From an uncultured Methanomicrobiales archaeon (lineage in GTDB: Archaea > Halobacteriota > Methanomicrobia > Methanomicrobiales > Methanospirillaceae): a DNA stretch of 64,000 nt. The stretch lies in the NCBI GenBank assembly GCA_903832665.1, contig CAILCG010000016.1, positions 124,001-188,000 on the forward strand, given 5' to 3'. Of the stretch, positions 55,742 to 64,000 are shown piece by piece. Below the pieces are notes generated by a model. That model did not search any database. It saw only the letters and a program-made list of their open reading frames with translations, and was not told the DNA's origin. Position 1 is the stretch's first letter, and each line of letters begins with the position of its first letter. A program made the translations under genes and the position numbers.

Positions 55742-56173
55742 TTATGCACCGGGGAACGATTGCCCCTGCGACTGTCCCCCGAACGGCATAGAGAAATGAA
55801 GCTGCTCGATGACCCACCGGCTGCCGGTGTTCCGCAGCACGATCGTTGACCTGCCCTGCAGCGTCTGCTTCTTTTTCCCGTCAGTCGTGAACGTAATCGC
55901 GCTCTTTGACGTAGCCCATGCCACCCTCCCGTCACCAAAGATCTTCCGGTCGGTAAATTCTACCGAAAGGATAGTCGCCTGGCTCATATCACTCTTGATC
56001 TGCCGGATGAAGTCGTCATGATTCCCAATCACTTCATCAGGACCGCTCCCAAAGCCGGTGATGGTGGGGGAGAAGATAGCCGATAACGTTGTTATGTCCT
56101 TTTTCTGGTAGGCCGTGGCATATGCCTGGATTGTTTCCCGAACTTCTGCTTCAACCGCTGCGGTGAGTTCCAT
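55742..56173 (-). CDS. SnoaL/NTF2-like fold protein
   Basis: The 143-residue protein has the cone-shaped NTF2-like fold: helix VEAEVRETIQAYATAYQKKD, then ITTLSAIFSPTITGFGSGPD, FTDRKIFGDGRVAWATSKSA, and strands LQGRSTIVLRNTGSRWVIEQ and LHFSMPFG. It is close to the DUF4440/SnoaL-like group, which includes ketosteroid-isomerase-like enzymes and binding proteins. No catalytic residue can be named. It is cytoplasmic. The start at 56173 gives MELTAAVEAEV. It is monocistronic, next to the best B copy. Confidence 0.85.
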   Translation of the reverse strand: MELTAAVEAEVRETIQAYATAYQKKDITTLSAIFSPTITGFGSGPDEVIGNHDDFIRQIKSDMSQATILSVEFTDRKIFGDGRVAWATSKSAITFTTDGKKKQTLQGRSTIVLRNTGSRWVIEQLHFSMPFGGQSQGQSFPGA

Positions 56174-56386
56174 AGCAATCGGTTAGCGATATTGCGCTAT
56201 TATAGTTGTCACTTGCATCCGGGACTGCATGTAGTAAACATCAATGGGGGGTCAGGGAATCGGCACGGGATCTGATGCCCCCATGACGACCGGTTGAACC
56301 CGACAACCTTCAGGTACGGATCGTATGGCTTAATCTGGATTTGAGGAGAAATATTTTTTTGTAATTTATTTATCCGGGCAGGAATC

Positions 56387-57340
56387 ATGGAAGAACTCTA
56401 TCCGCTGCTGAAGTCCGTCATCATCTTCTTCCTTCTCGTAGTCTTCATCCAGCTCCTGAAGCGGCAGGGTATCTTCAATGATTCCCACCAGCCGGTCTTC
56501 AACCGGCTTGTCACGGAACTGGCGCTGCCGGTCACCATCTTCTCCACCCTTGCCATCTCCAAAATCCATGCCGACCAGATCCTTGCAGCAACCGTCATGG
56601 TCTCTACGATTGCTGTCTGCTGCTTCCTCGCGTACGTTGCATGCCGGGCCATGAAACTCTCATACGGAAAGACCGGGGCGCTTGTCATGCTTGCCGGCAT
56701 TGGCAGCACCTCGACCATGGCCTATCCCCTGATCCGGCAGACCTTCGGGGCGAACAGCGAAGCGCTGACACTGGGCCTGATCGTCGAGGAGTTCGGGGCC
56801 TGCATCCCGTATTTCATCATAGGTGTCCCCATCACCGCATGGTTCGGCAGCCGTGAGACAAACCAGGCCTCCGAGGTCTGGCCCGTGATTAAAAATTTCT
56901 TTGTCTCGCCCATCTTCATCGCGTTCATTCTCGGGCTGTGCGTCTCTCAGGTCCCGGCAGCATCATCAGTCATGGCGGGGGATTTCTTCACCACCTTCTT
57001 CGGGTACTTTGCAAACGGCCTCGAGATCCTTGTTGCGGTCTCGCTCGGCCTCATGCTCCGACCCATCGACCTGCGCCCCATCCTCCCGCTCTTCGTGCTC
57101 ATTGTCAGCATCAAGCTCTTCCTCAACCCGGCCCTCATCTTCTTCGGGGCAACCGGGCTCGGCCTCTCCGGCCTTGCTACGGAGATTCTCGTCATCGAAG
57201 CCGCGATGCCATCCGGCGCGATCGCAGCGGTCGTGGCCGGGCGGTACGGGTGTGACGGGGCGCTGGCATCCGCTCTCGTCATTGCCACCTACCTTGTCAG
57301 CCTTGCGACTATTCCCCTCATGATCTTCCTCCTGCTGTGA
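56387..57340 (+). CDS. AEC-family permease, copy 1
   Basis: The 317-residue membrane protein has about ten helices and is a member of the auxin efflux carrier (AEC) family of secondary transporters. Signature stretches are the N-terminal LYPLLKSVIIFFLLVVFIQL with RQGIFNDSHQPVFNRLVTEL, and the C-terminal VIEAAMPSGAIAAVVAGRYG with CDGALASALVIATYLVSLAT. These are the two conserved repeat-boundary regions. The substrate is unknown (organic acids or malonate in characterised relatives). Ends just before the next AEC gene, whose ATG is six bases beyond the TGA; the two form an operon. Confidence 0.9.
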   Translation: MEELYPLLKSVIIFFLLVVFIQLLKRQGIFNDSHQPVFNRLVTELALPVTIFSTLAISKIHADQILAATVMVSTIAVCCFLAYVACRAMKLSYGKTGALVMLAGIGSTSTMAYPLIRQTFGANSEALTLGLIVEEFGACIPYFIIGVPITAWFGSRETNQASEVWPVIKNFFVSPIFIAFILGLCVSQVPAASSVMAGDFFTTFFGYFANGLEILVAVSLGLMLRPIDLRPILPLFVLIVSIKLFLNPALIFFGATGLGLSGLATEILVIEAAMPSGAIAAVVAGRYGCDGALASALVIATYLVSLATIPLMIFLLL

Positions 57341-57345
57341 CTGCC

Positions 57346-58311
57346 ATGAACCCGATTGTCTACCCCCTGGGCAGTTTCATCCTGATGTTCCTCCTCATCA
57401 TCCTGATAGTCCAGCTCCTGAAGCGGCGAGGAGTTTTTAACGACAGCCACCAGCAGGTCTTTGACCGGCTCGTGACGGAGTTTGCCCTGCCGGCGATCGT
57501 CCTCACCACGACCACCATCCGGGCCGAATGGATCCTGCCCGTGTTCATCGTGATCGGGGCAGTCCTGGTTACCATGCTTGTTGCCTGGGGTGCGTGCAGG
57601 ATCTTCAAGCTCACCCCGGCCGTTACGGGTACCATCGTGATCCTCTCCGCGTTCGGGAGTACCTATACCGTAGGCGGACCGGTCCTTGGCGCCGTCTTCG
57701 GGCTCCAGAGCCAGGAGGTCGCCCTTGGCCAGGTGATCGGGTCGGTCGGGTTTGCCCTCCCCTTCTTCACGCTCGGCATCCTTGCCGCCCGCTACTTCGG
57801 TCTTGCGGAGAAAGGAGAGAAGATCTCCCTTCCGTTATTCTTAAAAAGTATCTTCTCCTCGCCGATCTTTCTTGCCTTCTGGCTGGGCCTCATCGTATCC
57901 ATACTCTTCTCCACGTTCCATCTCCCGGGAGCGGATATTTACACGGATATCTTCACCGATTTCTTCGTCGTCATCCAGCATGCGGTCAACCTGCTGGTCT
58001 GGATCGCGATCGGCCTCCTGCTGCGCCCGGTCCGGCTCCGTCTCCTCGTCACTGTCCTGGCTCTCGTTTCAGCCATCCACCTGCTGATCCTGCCGGCACT
58101 CGTTTTTGCAGGGGGAGCTGCGGCCGGCCTCCCGGTTATGCAGCAATCTGTTGCCTTCATCATGGCCGCACTGCCCTCGGGAGCGATTGCAGCGGTCGTG
58201 GCCGACCGGTACGGGTGCGACGGGAAACTCGCATCGGCCATTGTTATCTGTACCTATCTCCTCAGCCTCGTGACGCTGCCCCTCTTCCTGATGCTGGTCC
58301 CCGGTTTGTAA
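57346..58311 (+). CDS. AEC-family permease, copy 2
   Basis: The 321-residue product has the same layout as its upstream neighbour: LIILIVQLLKRRGVFNDSHQ, FDRLVTEFALPAIVLTTTTI, then MAALPSGAIAAVVADRYGCD and GKLASAIVICTYLLSLVTLP. The pair is a tandem duplication with clear divergence. The start at the ATG at 57346 (MNPIVYPLG) is chosen; a GTG at 57337 overlaps the upstream stop. The protein is an inner-membrane secondary transporter. If the two act together as a heterodimer, that is not known for AEC proteins and would be an inference from gene order. Confidence 0.9.
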   Translation: MNPIVYPLGSFILMFLLIILIVQLLKRRGVFNDSHQQVFDRLVTEFALPAIVLTTTTIRAEWILPVFIVIGAVLVTMLVAWGACRIFKLTPAVTGTIVILSAFGSTYTVGGPVLGAVFGLQSQEVALGQVIGSVGFALPFFTLGILAARYFGLAEKGEKISLPLFLKSIFSSPIFLAFWLGLIVSILFSTFHLPGADIYTDIFTDFFVVIQHAVNLLVWIAIGLLLRPVRLRLLVTVLALVSAIHLLILPALVFAGGAAAGLPVMQQSVAFIMAALPSGAIAAVVADRYGCDGKLASAIVICTYLLSLVTLPLFLMLVPGL

Positions 58312-58379
58312 AGAATGATCTCGGCTAAAGAGCTGGGGGAAGACGACAAAAAGCCGTATCGGCACTGCCAGGGAAATGT

Positions 58380-58676
58380 GCTCTATAGAGATTCTTGCAA
58401 GGAATTGAGAAGTCGCTGCCATGACTATCTCATATCCATGGAGCCCTTGGCTCAACCGCCATGTACACTCTTGGGGGCTCACCCATCCCGTGTTTTTTAC
58501 CGCCACCATGGTATCCCCCTATAGCGATAATTTCAAAAGGTTGACGAGAACTTCAGAAATGGTGGTCAAGGGGGCTCCTCTTGGTATGCCTCCCCCTCTG
58601 GGGGAGAGAGAGGGTCACCCTCCTGTATCATGAAGCGAACTGGCAAGTGATGGGAAAATGATGATTTATCCAGAGC
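58380..58676 (-). repeat. Dispersed MITE-like repeat family B, enlarged copy
   Basis: The ends GCTCTATAGAGATTC (58380) and GATTTATCCAGAGC (to 58676) are worn terminal inverted repeats. Orientation is reversed. About 45 bases not found in other copies are inserted near the left side (ATGACTATCTCATATCCATG and following). The right end is about 145 bases before the rsgA start codon, so the element lies in the rsgA upstream region. Confidence 0.7.
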
Positions 58677-58822
58677 AGGAATATGAAACAGCTTTAGGGA
58701 TGCAGTATCGATTGTGCTGCGCAATCCGCAGAACCGCGGGTCAGAATCTCCGGGTAAAAACCGACCACAAAACACTTGATGCCCCGCAGGAAATCTTCTT
58801 ATCCAAAGGTTCAGGTTTTTTC

Positions 58823-59929
58823 ATGAACTCATCATCGCCGGAATGCGGAGAGGCGCATTCCTATACCCTGGAACAGCTCGGCTGGACAGATGAACACAAA
58901 GAAGCGTTCTCAAAATATCCCGATTCCTATGTAGCGGGCCGCGTAACCTGCCGGCAGAAGACCGTCTGGGAAGTGTTCCTTGAGAGGGGAGCCGTCATGG
59001 CCGGGATCTCCGGCGCACTGCGGAAATCCTGCCGCTTTCCCGCGGTGGGGGATTTTGTTGTCCTGCTCCACCAGCCGGAGGCCGGGAGCACAACGATCGT
59101 GGATATCCTCCCGCAGAAGACCCGGTTCACGCGGGGCGCCGCCGGAAGGGAAGGCACCGACCAGGTCATTGCGGCAAATATCGATACCGTCTTCATTGTC
59201 ACCGCGGCCGGACATGATCTCAGTGCCCGCCGGACAGAACGCTACCTGGCACTCGCCCATGCATCCGGTGCCCGCCCGGTGATCGTGATCAACAAGTCCG
59301 ATCTTTCGAAAGACCCCGCCTCGCTAGCAGAGGAGATCCGCCCGGTCTCGTCCGGCATACCGGTGATCCCGGTCAGTGCCCTGAGCGGAACGGGCATCGG
59401 TCGGCTCGAAGAGTTCCTGGCTCCGGGCAGTACGATCGCTCTTATCGGCTCATCGGGAGTTGGCAAGTCCACCCTGATCAACCGGCTCCTAGGCGGGCAG
59501 GTCCAGGAGACCTCGGGCACCCGGGACTTTGATGGAAGGGGGCGCCATACCACGACCGTCCGCCAGCTCTTTCTCCTGGAAGGCGGAGCGCTCATGATCG
59601 ACAACCCCGGGATCCGGGAAGTCGGGATCGGCACGGCCTCGTCAGGCATGGATGACACGTTCCCCGAGATCCCTGAGCTTGCAGAGGAATGCCGGTTCTC
59701 AGACTGCCGGCATGAGCAGGAACCCGGCTGTGCGGTACGGGAAGCTGTTCGCAACGGAACCCTCCCGGCGTCACGGCTGGAGAATTACCACCGGCTCATG
59801 CGGGAGCTGGCGTTCGAGCAGGACAAGGCGGAGATGGGAGTTGCCCGGACGGAAAGGAAACGCTGGAAAGGGATCACGAAACTCGGCAAGGAGATCGCCC
59901 GGGGAGGGGGTGCGGGAAGGGGCTGGTGA
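58823..59929 (+). CDS. rsgA: Ribosome small-subunit-dependent GTPase A (RsgA/YjeQ)
   Basis: This circularly permuted GTPase assists late 30S assembly in bacteria. The 368-residue protein has an N-terminal OB-fold-like region (VAGRVTCRQKTVWEVFLERG, FPAVGDFVVLL) and the permuted G-motif order: INKSDLS (G4), PVSALSG (G5), then GSSGVGKSTLIN (G1), TSGTRDFDGRGRHTTT (G2) and DNPGIREVG (G3). A C-terminal zinc region reads CRFSDCRHEQEPGCAV. The start at 58823 (MNSSSPECGEAHSYTLEQLG) is chosen because the earlier frame reaches into the family B element. RsgA is normally bacterial; in methanogens it is presumed to come by transfer. All motifs look functional. Confidence 0.93.
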   Translation: MNSSSPECGEAHSYTLEQLGWTDEHKEAFSKYPDSYVAGRVTCRQKTVWEVFLERGAVMAGISGALRKSCRFPAVGDFVVLLHQPEAGSTTIVDILPQKTRFTRGAAGREGTDQVIAANIDTVFIVTAAGHDLSARRTERYLALAHASGARPVIVINKSDLSKDPASLAEEIRPVSSGIPVIPVSALSGTGIGRLEEFLAPGSTIALIGSSGVGKSTLINRLLGGQVQETSGTRDFDGRGRHTTTVRQLFLLEGGALMIDNPGIREVGIGTASSGMDDTFPEIPELAEECRFSDCRHEQEPGCAVREAVRNGTLPASRLENYHRLMRELAFEQDKAEMGVARTERKRWKGITKLGKEIARGGGAGRGW

Positions 59930-60017
59930 TTTCCCCTCAGAGGACACCCATTTTTCCGGAAAACCAGTACCATACCTATAACCGATGACAACCGTAATGA
60001 GCATCAGGACTCATACC

Positions 60018-60308
60018 ATGGAATTTCTTTCACTGATACGACCAAAACGCCAGGATTTTCTCACCACAATGACACCGGCAGAGCAGGCGACTATGACGCA
60101 GCACGCGGAATATGTCAGGGACATGATTGCCCAGAGACAGGTTTTACTGCACGGGGGAGCACCGGACGGGACCATCAGTGTTCTTGTCTATCGTGTGGGT
60201 TCCGCGACCGAAGCCCGGCGCCTTTTTTACAGTGACCCGGCCGTTATTGCCGGTATCGGGTATCCCGAATTGTACCCCCTTGCTATCGGGCATCTTGCCG
60301 CGAACTGA
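60018..60308 (+). CDS. YCII-related domain protein
   Basis: The 96-residue protein is a YCII domain (ferredoxin-like): MEFLSLIRPKRQDFLTTMTP, AEYVRDMIAQRQVLLHGGA, VLVYRVGSATEARRLFYSDP, and IGYPELYPLAIGHLAA. YCII domains may act in ring opening or as small regulatory units; the role is unknown. The start at 60018 is favoured over 59985 because MEFLSLIRP matches the normal family N-terminus. It follows rsgA by 88 bases on the same strand but looks independent. Confidence 0.82.
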   Translation: MEFLSLIRPKRQDFLTTMTPAEQATMTQHAEYVRDMIAQRQVLLHGGAPDGTISVLVYRVGSATEARRLFYSDPAVIAGIGYPELYPLAIGHLAAN

Positions 60309-60512
60309 TCGTTTCCTCACGGTTTTCCTGACGGAAGGGAGCCCGGGGGATTAAAAACCGGCAGCATTTTTTACCGTTTGAGATCGCCGGGCCCGTACGG
60401 TCGGGCAGGTGAAGGCATCCTCTCGTTTTCGATACCTATGAGGACAATTTTAAAAAAAACCTGCGAAAAAATTTCTGTAACCTTGCCTCAGGCTGGATCA
60501 ATGAAAAGAAAA

Positions 60513-61022
60513 TTACCGGCGCCGGAGCACCATGAACCCGAAGCCAAGGGAGATAGCACCTATGACGACAGCAGGATCGACCGGGGATGCCGGTGTTGAT
60601 GAGGGCCATGGCGTGGGGACACTTTTCGTTGACTTCACCGGGGGAGGAATTGTCGCTGTTGTTACCGGGGTAACCGGGGTTGTAGCTGTCATGAGATTGT
60701 TGGGGACTGGAGGGAGCACGGCATAGAATTCGATACGGTTACTGCCGGTCACCGTGACGGTCCCGGCGTAATCCTGGAACAATCTCTTCGTTGCACGCAC
60801 GGCGAGGGTTCCCGTTTTGTCGGTATGATACGTGATCGGACTGGTTCCAATGTTGACGTTCTCCAGCCAGATGGTCGCACCCTGGGGATCGGTGTCGAAA
60901 AAGATATTCCCCCCGGTACTTGCCGGGGTTGTTGTCGTGGTATTTGACAGGGCACAGACCGTACCAACGGGGATCAGCAGGAGCAGGAAGACCAGGCATA
61001 CAGGGGGAATGGATTGTTTCAT
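60513..61022 (-). CDS. PEGA-domain surface protein with C-terminal anchor
   Basis: The 169-residue protein has a signal peptide (MKQSIPPVCLVFLLLLIPVG, cleavage near VCALS) and a short Thr-rich stretch. A PEGA domain follows (GNIFFDTDPQGATIWLENVN and IGTSPITYHTDKTGTLAVRA), a beta-sandwich found in archaeal and bacterial surface proteins. A Thr/Pro-rich stalk (about residues 108-145) leads to a C-terminal hydrophobic helix with FMVLRRR. The layout is typical of methanogen cell-surface proteins. Monocistronic; the 300 bases upstream to 61318 hold no gene. Confidence 0.88.
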   Translation of the reverse strand: MKQSIPPVCLVFLLLLIPVGTVCALSNTTTTTPASTGGNIFFDTDPQGATIWLENVNIGTSPITYHTDKTGTLAVRATKRLFQDYAGTVTVTGSNRIEFYAVLPPVPNNLMTATTPVTPVTTATIPPPVKSTKSVPTPWPSSTPASPVDPAVVIGAISLGFGFMVLRRR

Positions 61023-61318
61023 AGTGTTACTTCCTTAAAGCGATAACCCGAATCCTTCAGGTGATGGTACCGTAGTAGTTATTTTACCGGGATGCCGGCA
61101 ATCGTCCCGGGGTCCCGTTTTTTTCGCCACGGTGGTACCGTATTTTTTGTTAAAAAATTGTGGTTGTCGGGGTAATTATAATCATAGGATGCCTGAGATT
61201 CTGGCAATGGGAACACTTGCTCCTTTCAGGTAACGAAACGCAAAATCCCCGGAGTGAGCAAAGGTATATCGCGCCCTTTGCAGAAATATTCAGATGAGAG
61301 ATCCTGACAACGTATGTC

Positions 61319-61861
61319 GTGCTGCTGCGGGGCGTGATGCCTTCGGGCAGGAACAAAGTACCGATGGCCCGGTTGCGTGAGGTGCTTGAAAGAGCCGGCT
61401 TTGCCCATGTCCGCACGTATATCCAGAGCGGCAATGCTCTCGTTGATTCGGAACTTCCGGCGCAGGAAGTTGAAACGACCGTTCATGGGATCATCAGGAG
61501 CCAGATGGGGGCCGATCTGGCAATCATTGTCCGGACCGGGGCCGAACTCGAAGAAGCCCTGGAGAGAAATCCCTATACCGATGGTCACGATCTCTCCCGC
61601 GTTTTTTTCGTTTCTCTTGCCCGGCCGCCACCTGAGGATAAAACCACGGAGTTATTGTCATGGGATCTCCTGCCGGAAAAACTTGCCTTTGGCCACAATA
61701 CTGCATACCTGTACATTCCGGGAAAGTATGGCAAGGAAACGCTCTCGAATAATTTCCTGGAAAAGAAGCTGGGAATCCCGGCAACGATGCGCAATTTCAA
61801 TACCATGACCCGCCTCGTGGCAATGAGCCGGGAGGCACCGGAGCAAACCGGGAAAAAGTAA
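61319..61861 (+). CDS. DUF1697-family protein
   Basis: The 180-residue protein has the DUF1697 pattern: LLRGVMPSGRNKVPMARLRE, FAHVRTYIQSGNALVDSELP, and YIPGKYGKETLSNNFLEKKL then MRNFNTMTRLVAMS. The fold is two ferredoxin-like repeats; the function is unknown. In most members the protein begins MTTYVVLLRG. Here the same residues are encoded upstream in frame (TTYV) but the expected start codon is CTG at 61304, so either CTG is used or translation starts at the GTG at 61319, losing five residues. The gene seems otherwise intact. Confidence 0.85.
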   Translation: MLLRGVMPSGRNKVPMARLREVLERAGFAHVRTYIQSGNALVDSELPAQEVETTVHGIIRSQMGADLAIIVRTGAELEEALERNPYTDGHDLSRVFFVSLARPPPEDKTTELLSWDLLPEKLAFGHNTAYLYIPGKYGKETLSNNFLEKKLGIPATMRNFNTMTRLVAMSREAPEQTGKK

Positions 61862-62020
61862 CGGCGCATCGGCTCCATCCCACATTTTTCCCATGAAGTA
61901 TTCCTGCAAAAGACCCCTCTCATTCCTGGCTATGAGGAGAATACTTCCGGACATCAAAGAAAGCCTCCCGAACATTTTTCTCTCTTTTTTTTCCATTGGG
62001 AGCCGATCTTCAAAATTTCA

Positions 62021-62271
62021 GTTCTGGAGAAATCATCGTTTTTCCGTTACTTACCAGTCACTTCGGAATATAGGATACTGACCCCCTCTCTCCCCCAGAG
62101 GGGGAAGCATCCCAAGGGGGGGCACCCCCTTGACCCCCCTTTTCGGAAATTCTCATCGACCGTATGAGGTCATCGGTCTATGGGGGATGCCCGAGCGGCG
62201 GGGGCGGAAGCACGAAATGCGTGAGCCCCCAAGAGCGACTTGTCAATTCCCCGCAAGGATTTCTACAGAGA
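62021..62271 (+). repeat. Dispersed MITE-like repeat family B, copy
   Basis: The 251-bp copy has left end GTTCTGGAGAAATC and right end GATTTCTACAGAGA, a terminal inverted repeat with a few mismatches. The blocks CCCCCTCTCTCCCCCAGAGG, CATCCCAAGGGGGGGCACCC, ATGCCCGAGCGGCGGGGGCG and AGCCCCCAAGAGCGACTTGT are complete. AT-rich flanks are similar on both sides (AAAATTTCA left; AAAGATTTCA right). Confidence 0.8.
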
Positions 62272-62408
62272 AAAGATTTCAAAAACCCGTCCGGACATTA
62301 TTCCTGACAGCAGAGTTGAACGATTTCTCGCCCGGCCGGGAACTACTCATAATAATCCACCCGGACCAGGGCGGTGGGACGGGGCCAGATTCCTGTAACA
62401 ACCGGACC

Positions 62409-62450
62409 GGGATCAACCCGGGTTGATCATAGGGACGGGATCAAGCCGGG
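62409..62450. promoter_or_regulatory. Perfect 18-bp palindrome with a related second half-site, possible operator
   Basis: GATCAACCCGGGTTGATC at 62411-62428 is a perfect palindrome. The flanking GGGATCAACCCGGG is echoed 27 bases further on as GGGATCAAGCCGGG (62436-62449). It lies about 160 bases upstream of the REC-PAS start at 62586. A protein-binding site is plausible, but no regulator is identified. Confidence 0.45.
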
Positions 62451-62585
62451 GCGATTATATGGACGGGCCGGTACCGCCCCGCTGATTCTCCACCGGCGAG
62501 CTGGCCGGCAGTTCGCATCATATGAGATTATTTATCAACCATGACTCACAACTCCCTTTTTAAGGATACTGGTTTTGGATCTATC

Positions 62586-63785
62586 ATGTTTTCAGTCCTC
62601 TATGTTGATGATGAGCCAAATCTGCTGGACCTGGGTAGGCTTTTCCTGGAGAAGTCCGGCGAGTTCCGTGTTACGACATCAACATCCGCACGAGAAGAAC
62701 TCTCATCGCCATCCATCCGGTCGTTCGATCTCATCCTTTTCGATTACCAGATGCCCGACATGGACGGGATCACGTTCTTAAAAGCAGTGCGGGAGCAGCA
62801 TGGCGATATTCCGTTCATCCTTTTCACGGGACGGGGGCGCGAGGAAGTCGTGATCGATGCGATCAACAATGGCGCAGATTTTTATCTCCAGAAAGGCGGT
62901 GATGCACGGTCACAGTTTGCCGAACTCGCGCACAAGATCCGGCAGGCGGTGAGGAGAAAACAGGCAGAACTCCTGCTGCGGGAGCAATACGAGAAGCTGG
63001 CGCAGAGTGAACAGCGGATCCGCGAGAGCGAGGCAAAGTACCGCGAGCTGGTGGAACATGCCAACAGCATCATTCTCCAGTGGGATAAGACCGGGACGAT
63101 CACGGTCTTCAATGAATTTGCCCAGCGGTTTTTCGGGTATACCCGGGAAGAGATAATCGGGAAGTCCGTGATGGGGACCATTGTCCCGGCAACGGAGTCG
63201 GGATCCGACCGGGATCTCCATCTCATGATCGACAATATCATCCGTCATCCCGGGGACCATCTGATCAATGAGAATGAGAACATCACCCGCAACGGGACGC
63301 GAGTCTGGATCCGGTGGCAGAACAAGATCCGGTGGAATGAAAAAGAAGAGTTTGACGGCCTGCTGAGCATCGGGACCGATCTCACGGAGCACCGGCGGGC
63401 AGAACAGGCTCTGCAGGAGAGTTAGAAGCGGTACCGCGACCTGTTCAATCTCAACAAAGCGGTCATGCTCATCATCAATCCCGAGACCGGCCGTATCATG
63501 GATGCAAACGCTGCTGCCAGCGATTACTATGGGTACTCCCATGAGGAACTCTCCGGGCTGGCGGTAACGGATATCAATACCGCAGATCCCACCATAGCAA
63601 AGAAGAACCTTGCCCGGTTCGCAGAAGACCGGGGGACAGTCCTGACCCTGCATCACCGGAAAAAGAATGGCGAGATCTGCGATGTCGATGTCTTCAGTGC
63701 ACCCATCATCCTGGGGGGCCAGCGGATGCTCCACTCGATCGTCCATGATGTGACGGAGCGTAAAAAGGCAAAGAGGGATGGATAA
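62586..63785 (+). CDS. REC-PAS-PAS signalling protein with an in-frame TAG
   Basis: The ATG at 62586 starts an N-terminal response-regulator receiver domain: MFSVLYVDDEPNLLDLG with the acidic pair, LILFDYQMPDMDGITFLK with the phospho-accepting Asp, and ILFTGRGREEV and FYLQKGGDARSQFAEL near the end. A coiled linker leads to a PAS domain (RELVEHANSIILQWDKTGTI, GYTREEIIGKS). At the end of this PAS-PAC unit (RRAEQALQES) a TAG occurs at 63423-63425. The sequence goes on in frame with KRYRDLFNLNKAVMLIINPE, a second PAS (SDYYGYSHEELSG) and TERKKAKRDG before TAA at 63785. Relatives have GAG for the TAG. There is no histidine kinase domain, so it may act as a sensor adaptor or as a truncated kinase. 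Confidence 0.82.
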
Positions 63786-64000
63786 CCTGCGACAGGAAAA
63801 ACCTGCCCTGGAGAGCTCCTCGTTTTCACCTTTTTCCTGCAACTCCCTGCGGCGGGTATGAGCGTGATCCCCTCTCCTCAAGATGGAGAGTAAGTCCGGG
63901 TCCCGGACCCCGGTTTTCACGCGATACAGTTACCAACCTGTTCTCGGGACCCGTTTCCCGGCCGGACCGGGTTCCTGCTTTTCTGCGCTGAATTCAAAGA
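63786..64000 (+). other. Intergenic stretch at the window edge, no gene seen
   Basis: About 215 bases after the REC-PAS-PAS stop contain no supported gene. A longer reverse frame over the sensor gene is a shadow of it. The next gene would lie outside the window. Confidence 0.4.

Noticed and set aside
62910-63920. A 336-codon reverse frame across the REC-PAS-PAS gene
   Set aside because: The plus-strand domains are clear; the reverse product has no motif and follows the antisense codon pattern.

Overview
The window looks like a chromosomal segment of a methanogenic archaeon of the order Methanomicrobiales, most likely a Methanoregula-type organism (family Methanoregulaceae). The reasons are a hydrogenase maturation gene (hypD), an archaeal tRNA-guanosine-10 methyltransferase, DUF2769, GYD-domain and PEGA proteins, a REC-PAS sensor of the style abundant in Methanoregula, many TPR proteins, and archaeal TATA-like promoters and T-tract terminators. 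The assignment is inferred from gene content and was not tested by a database search.

Layout. 1-4.3 kb: the 3' part of dnaK, then dnaJ, a tRNA methyltransferase and a small membrane-anchored TPR protein. 5.1-19.8 kb: one uninterrupted reverse-strand gene for a 4893-residue protein made almost wholly of 34-residue TPR units (about 143), with higher-order repeats of exactly eight TPRs (816 bp). 20-26 kb: a broken aminotransferase, tRNA-Thr(GGT), an MscS channel, hypD and a secreted surface protein. 26.3-31.7 kb: an accessory island of small unrecognised reverse-strand genes, a leader with three successive hairpins, and three tandem 258-bp non-coding units carrying about nine copies of a 13-bp iteron-like motif. 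31.7-48 kb: a nucleotide-sugar epimerase between duplicated fragments of a small membrane-protein gene, small stress or housekeeping proteins, transporters, a serine hydrolase and several genes broken by single-base shifts (hemerythrin, DUF2070, DUF2164). 48-64 kb: secreted proteins (an M23-like lipoprotein and a beta-propeller/5'-nucleotidase fusion), a methyltransferase, an acyltransferase with an in-frame TAG, a regulator, tandem DUF2769 genes, tandem AEC transporters, a bacterial-type RsgA GTPase and a REC-PAS-PAS protein, also with an in-frame TAG.

Two dispersed non-coding repeat families run through the window. Family B (about 250 bp) has 13-14 bp terminal inverted repeats and behaves like a MITE; eight full, partial or internally deleted copies are visible. 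Family A (about 150 bp) carries a strong GC-rich hairpin next to an ACCTCCTT stretch and usually sits within a few hundred bases of a B copy. They occupy many of the longer intergenic spaces.

The gene set is mostly monocistronic or in pairs. Short operons are dnaK-dnaJ, the coupled 27.2-28.4 kb genes, the 30.5-31.1 kb pair and the tandem AEC genes. The most unusual objects are the giant TPR protein growing in eight-repeat blocks, the 27-31 kb island with its iteron-like repeats, the MITE-like family, the propeller/nucleotidase fusion, and three separate genes whose domains continue in frame through a TAG codon.
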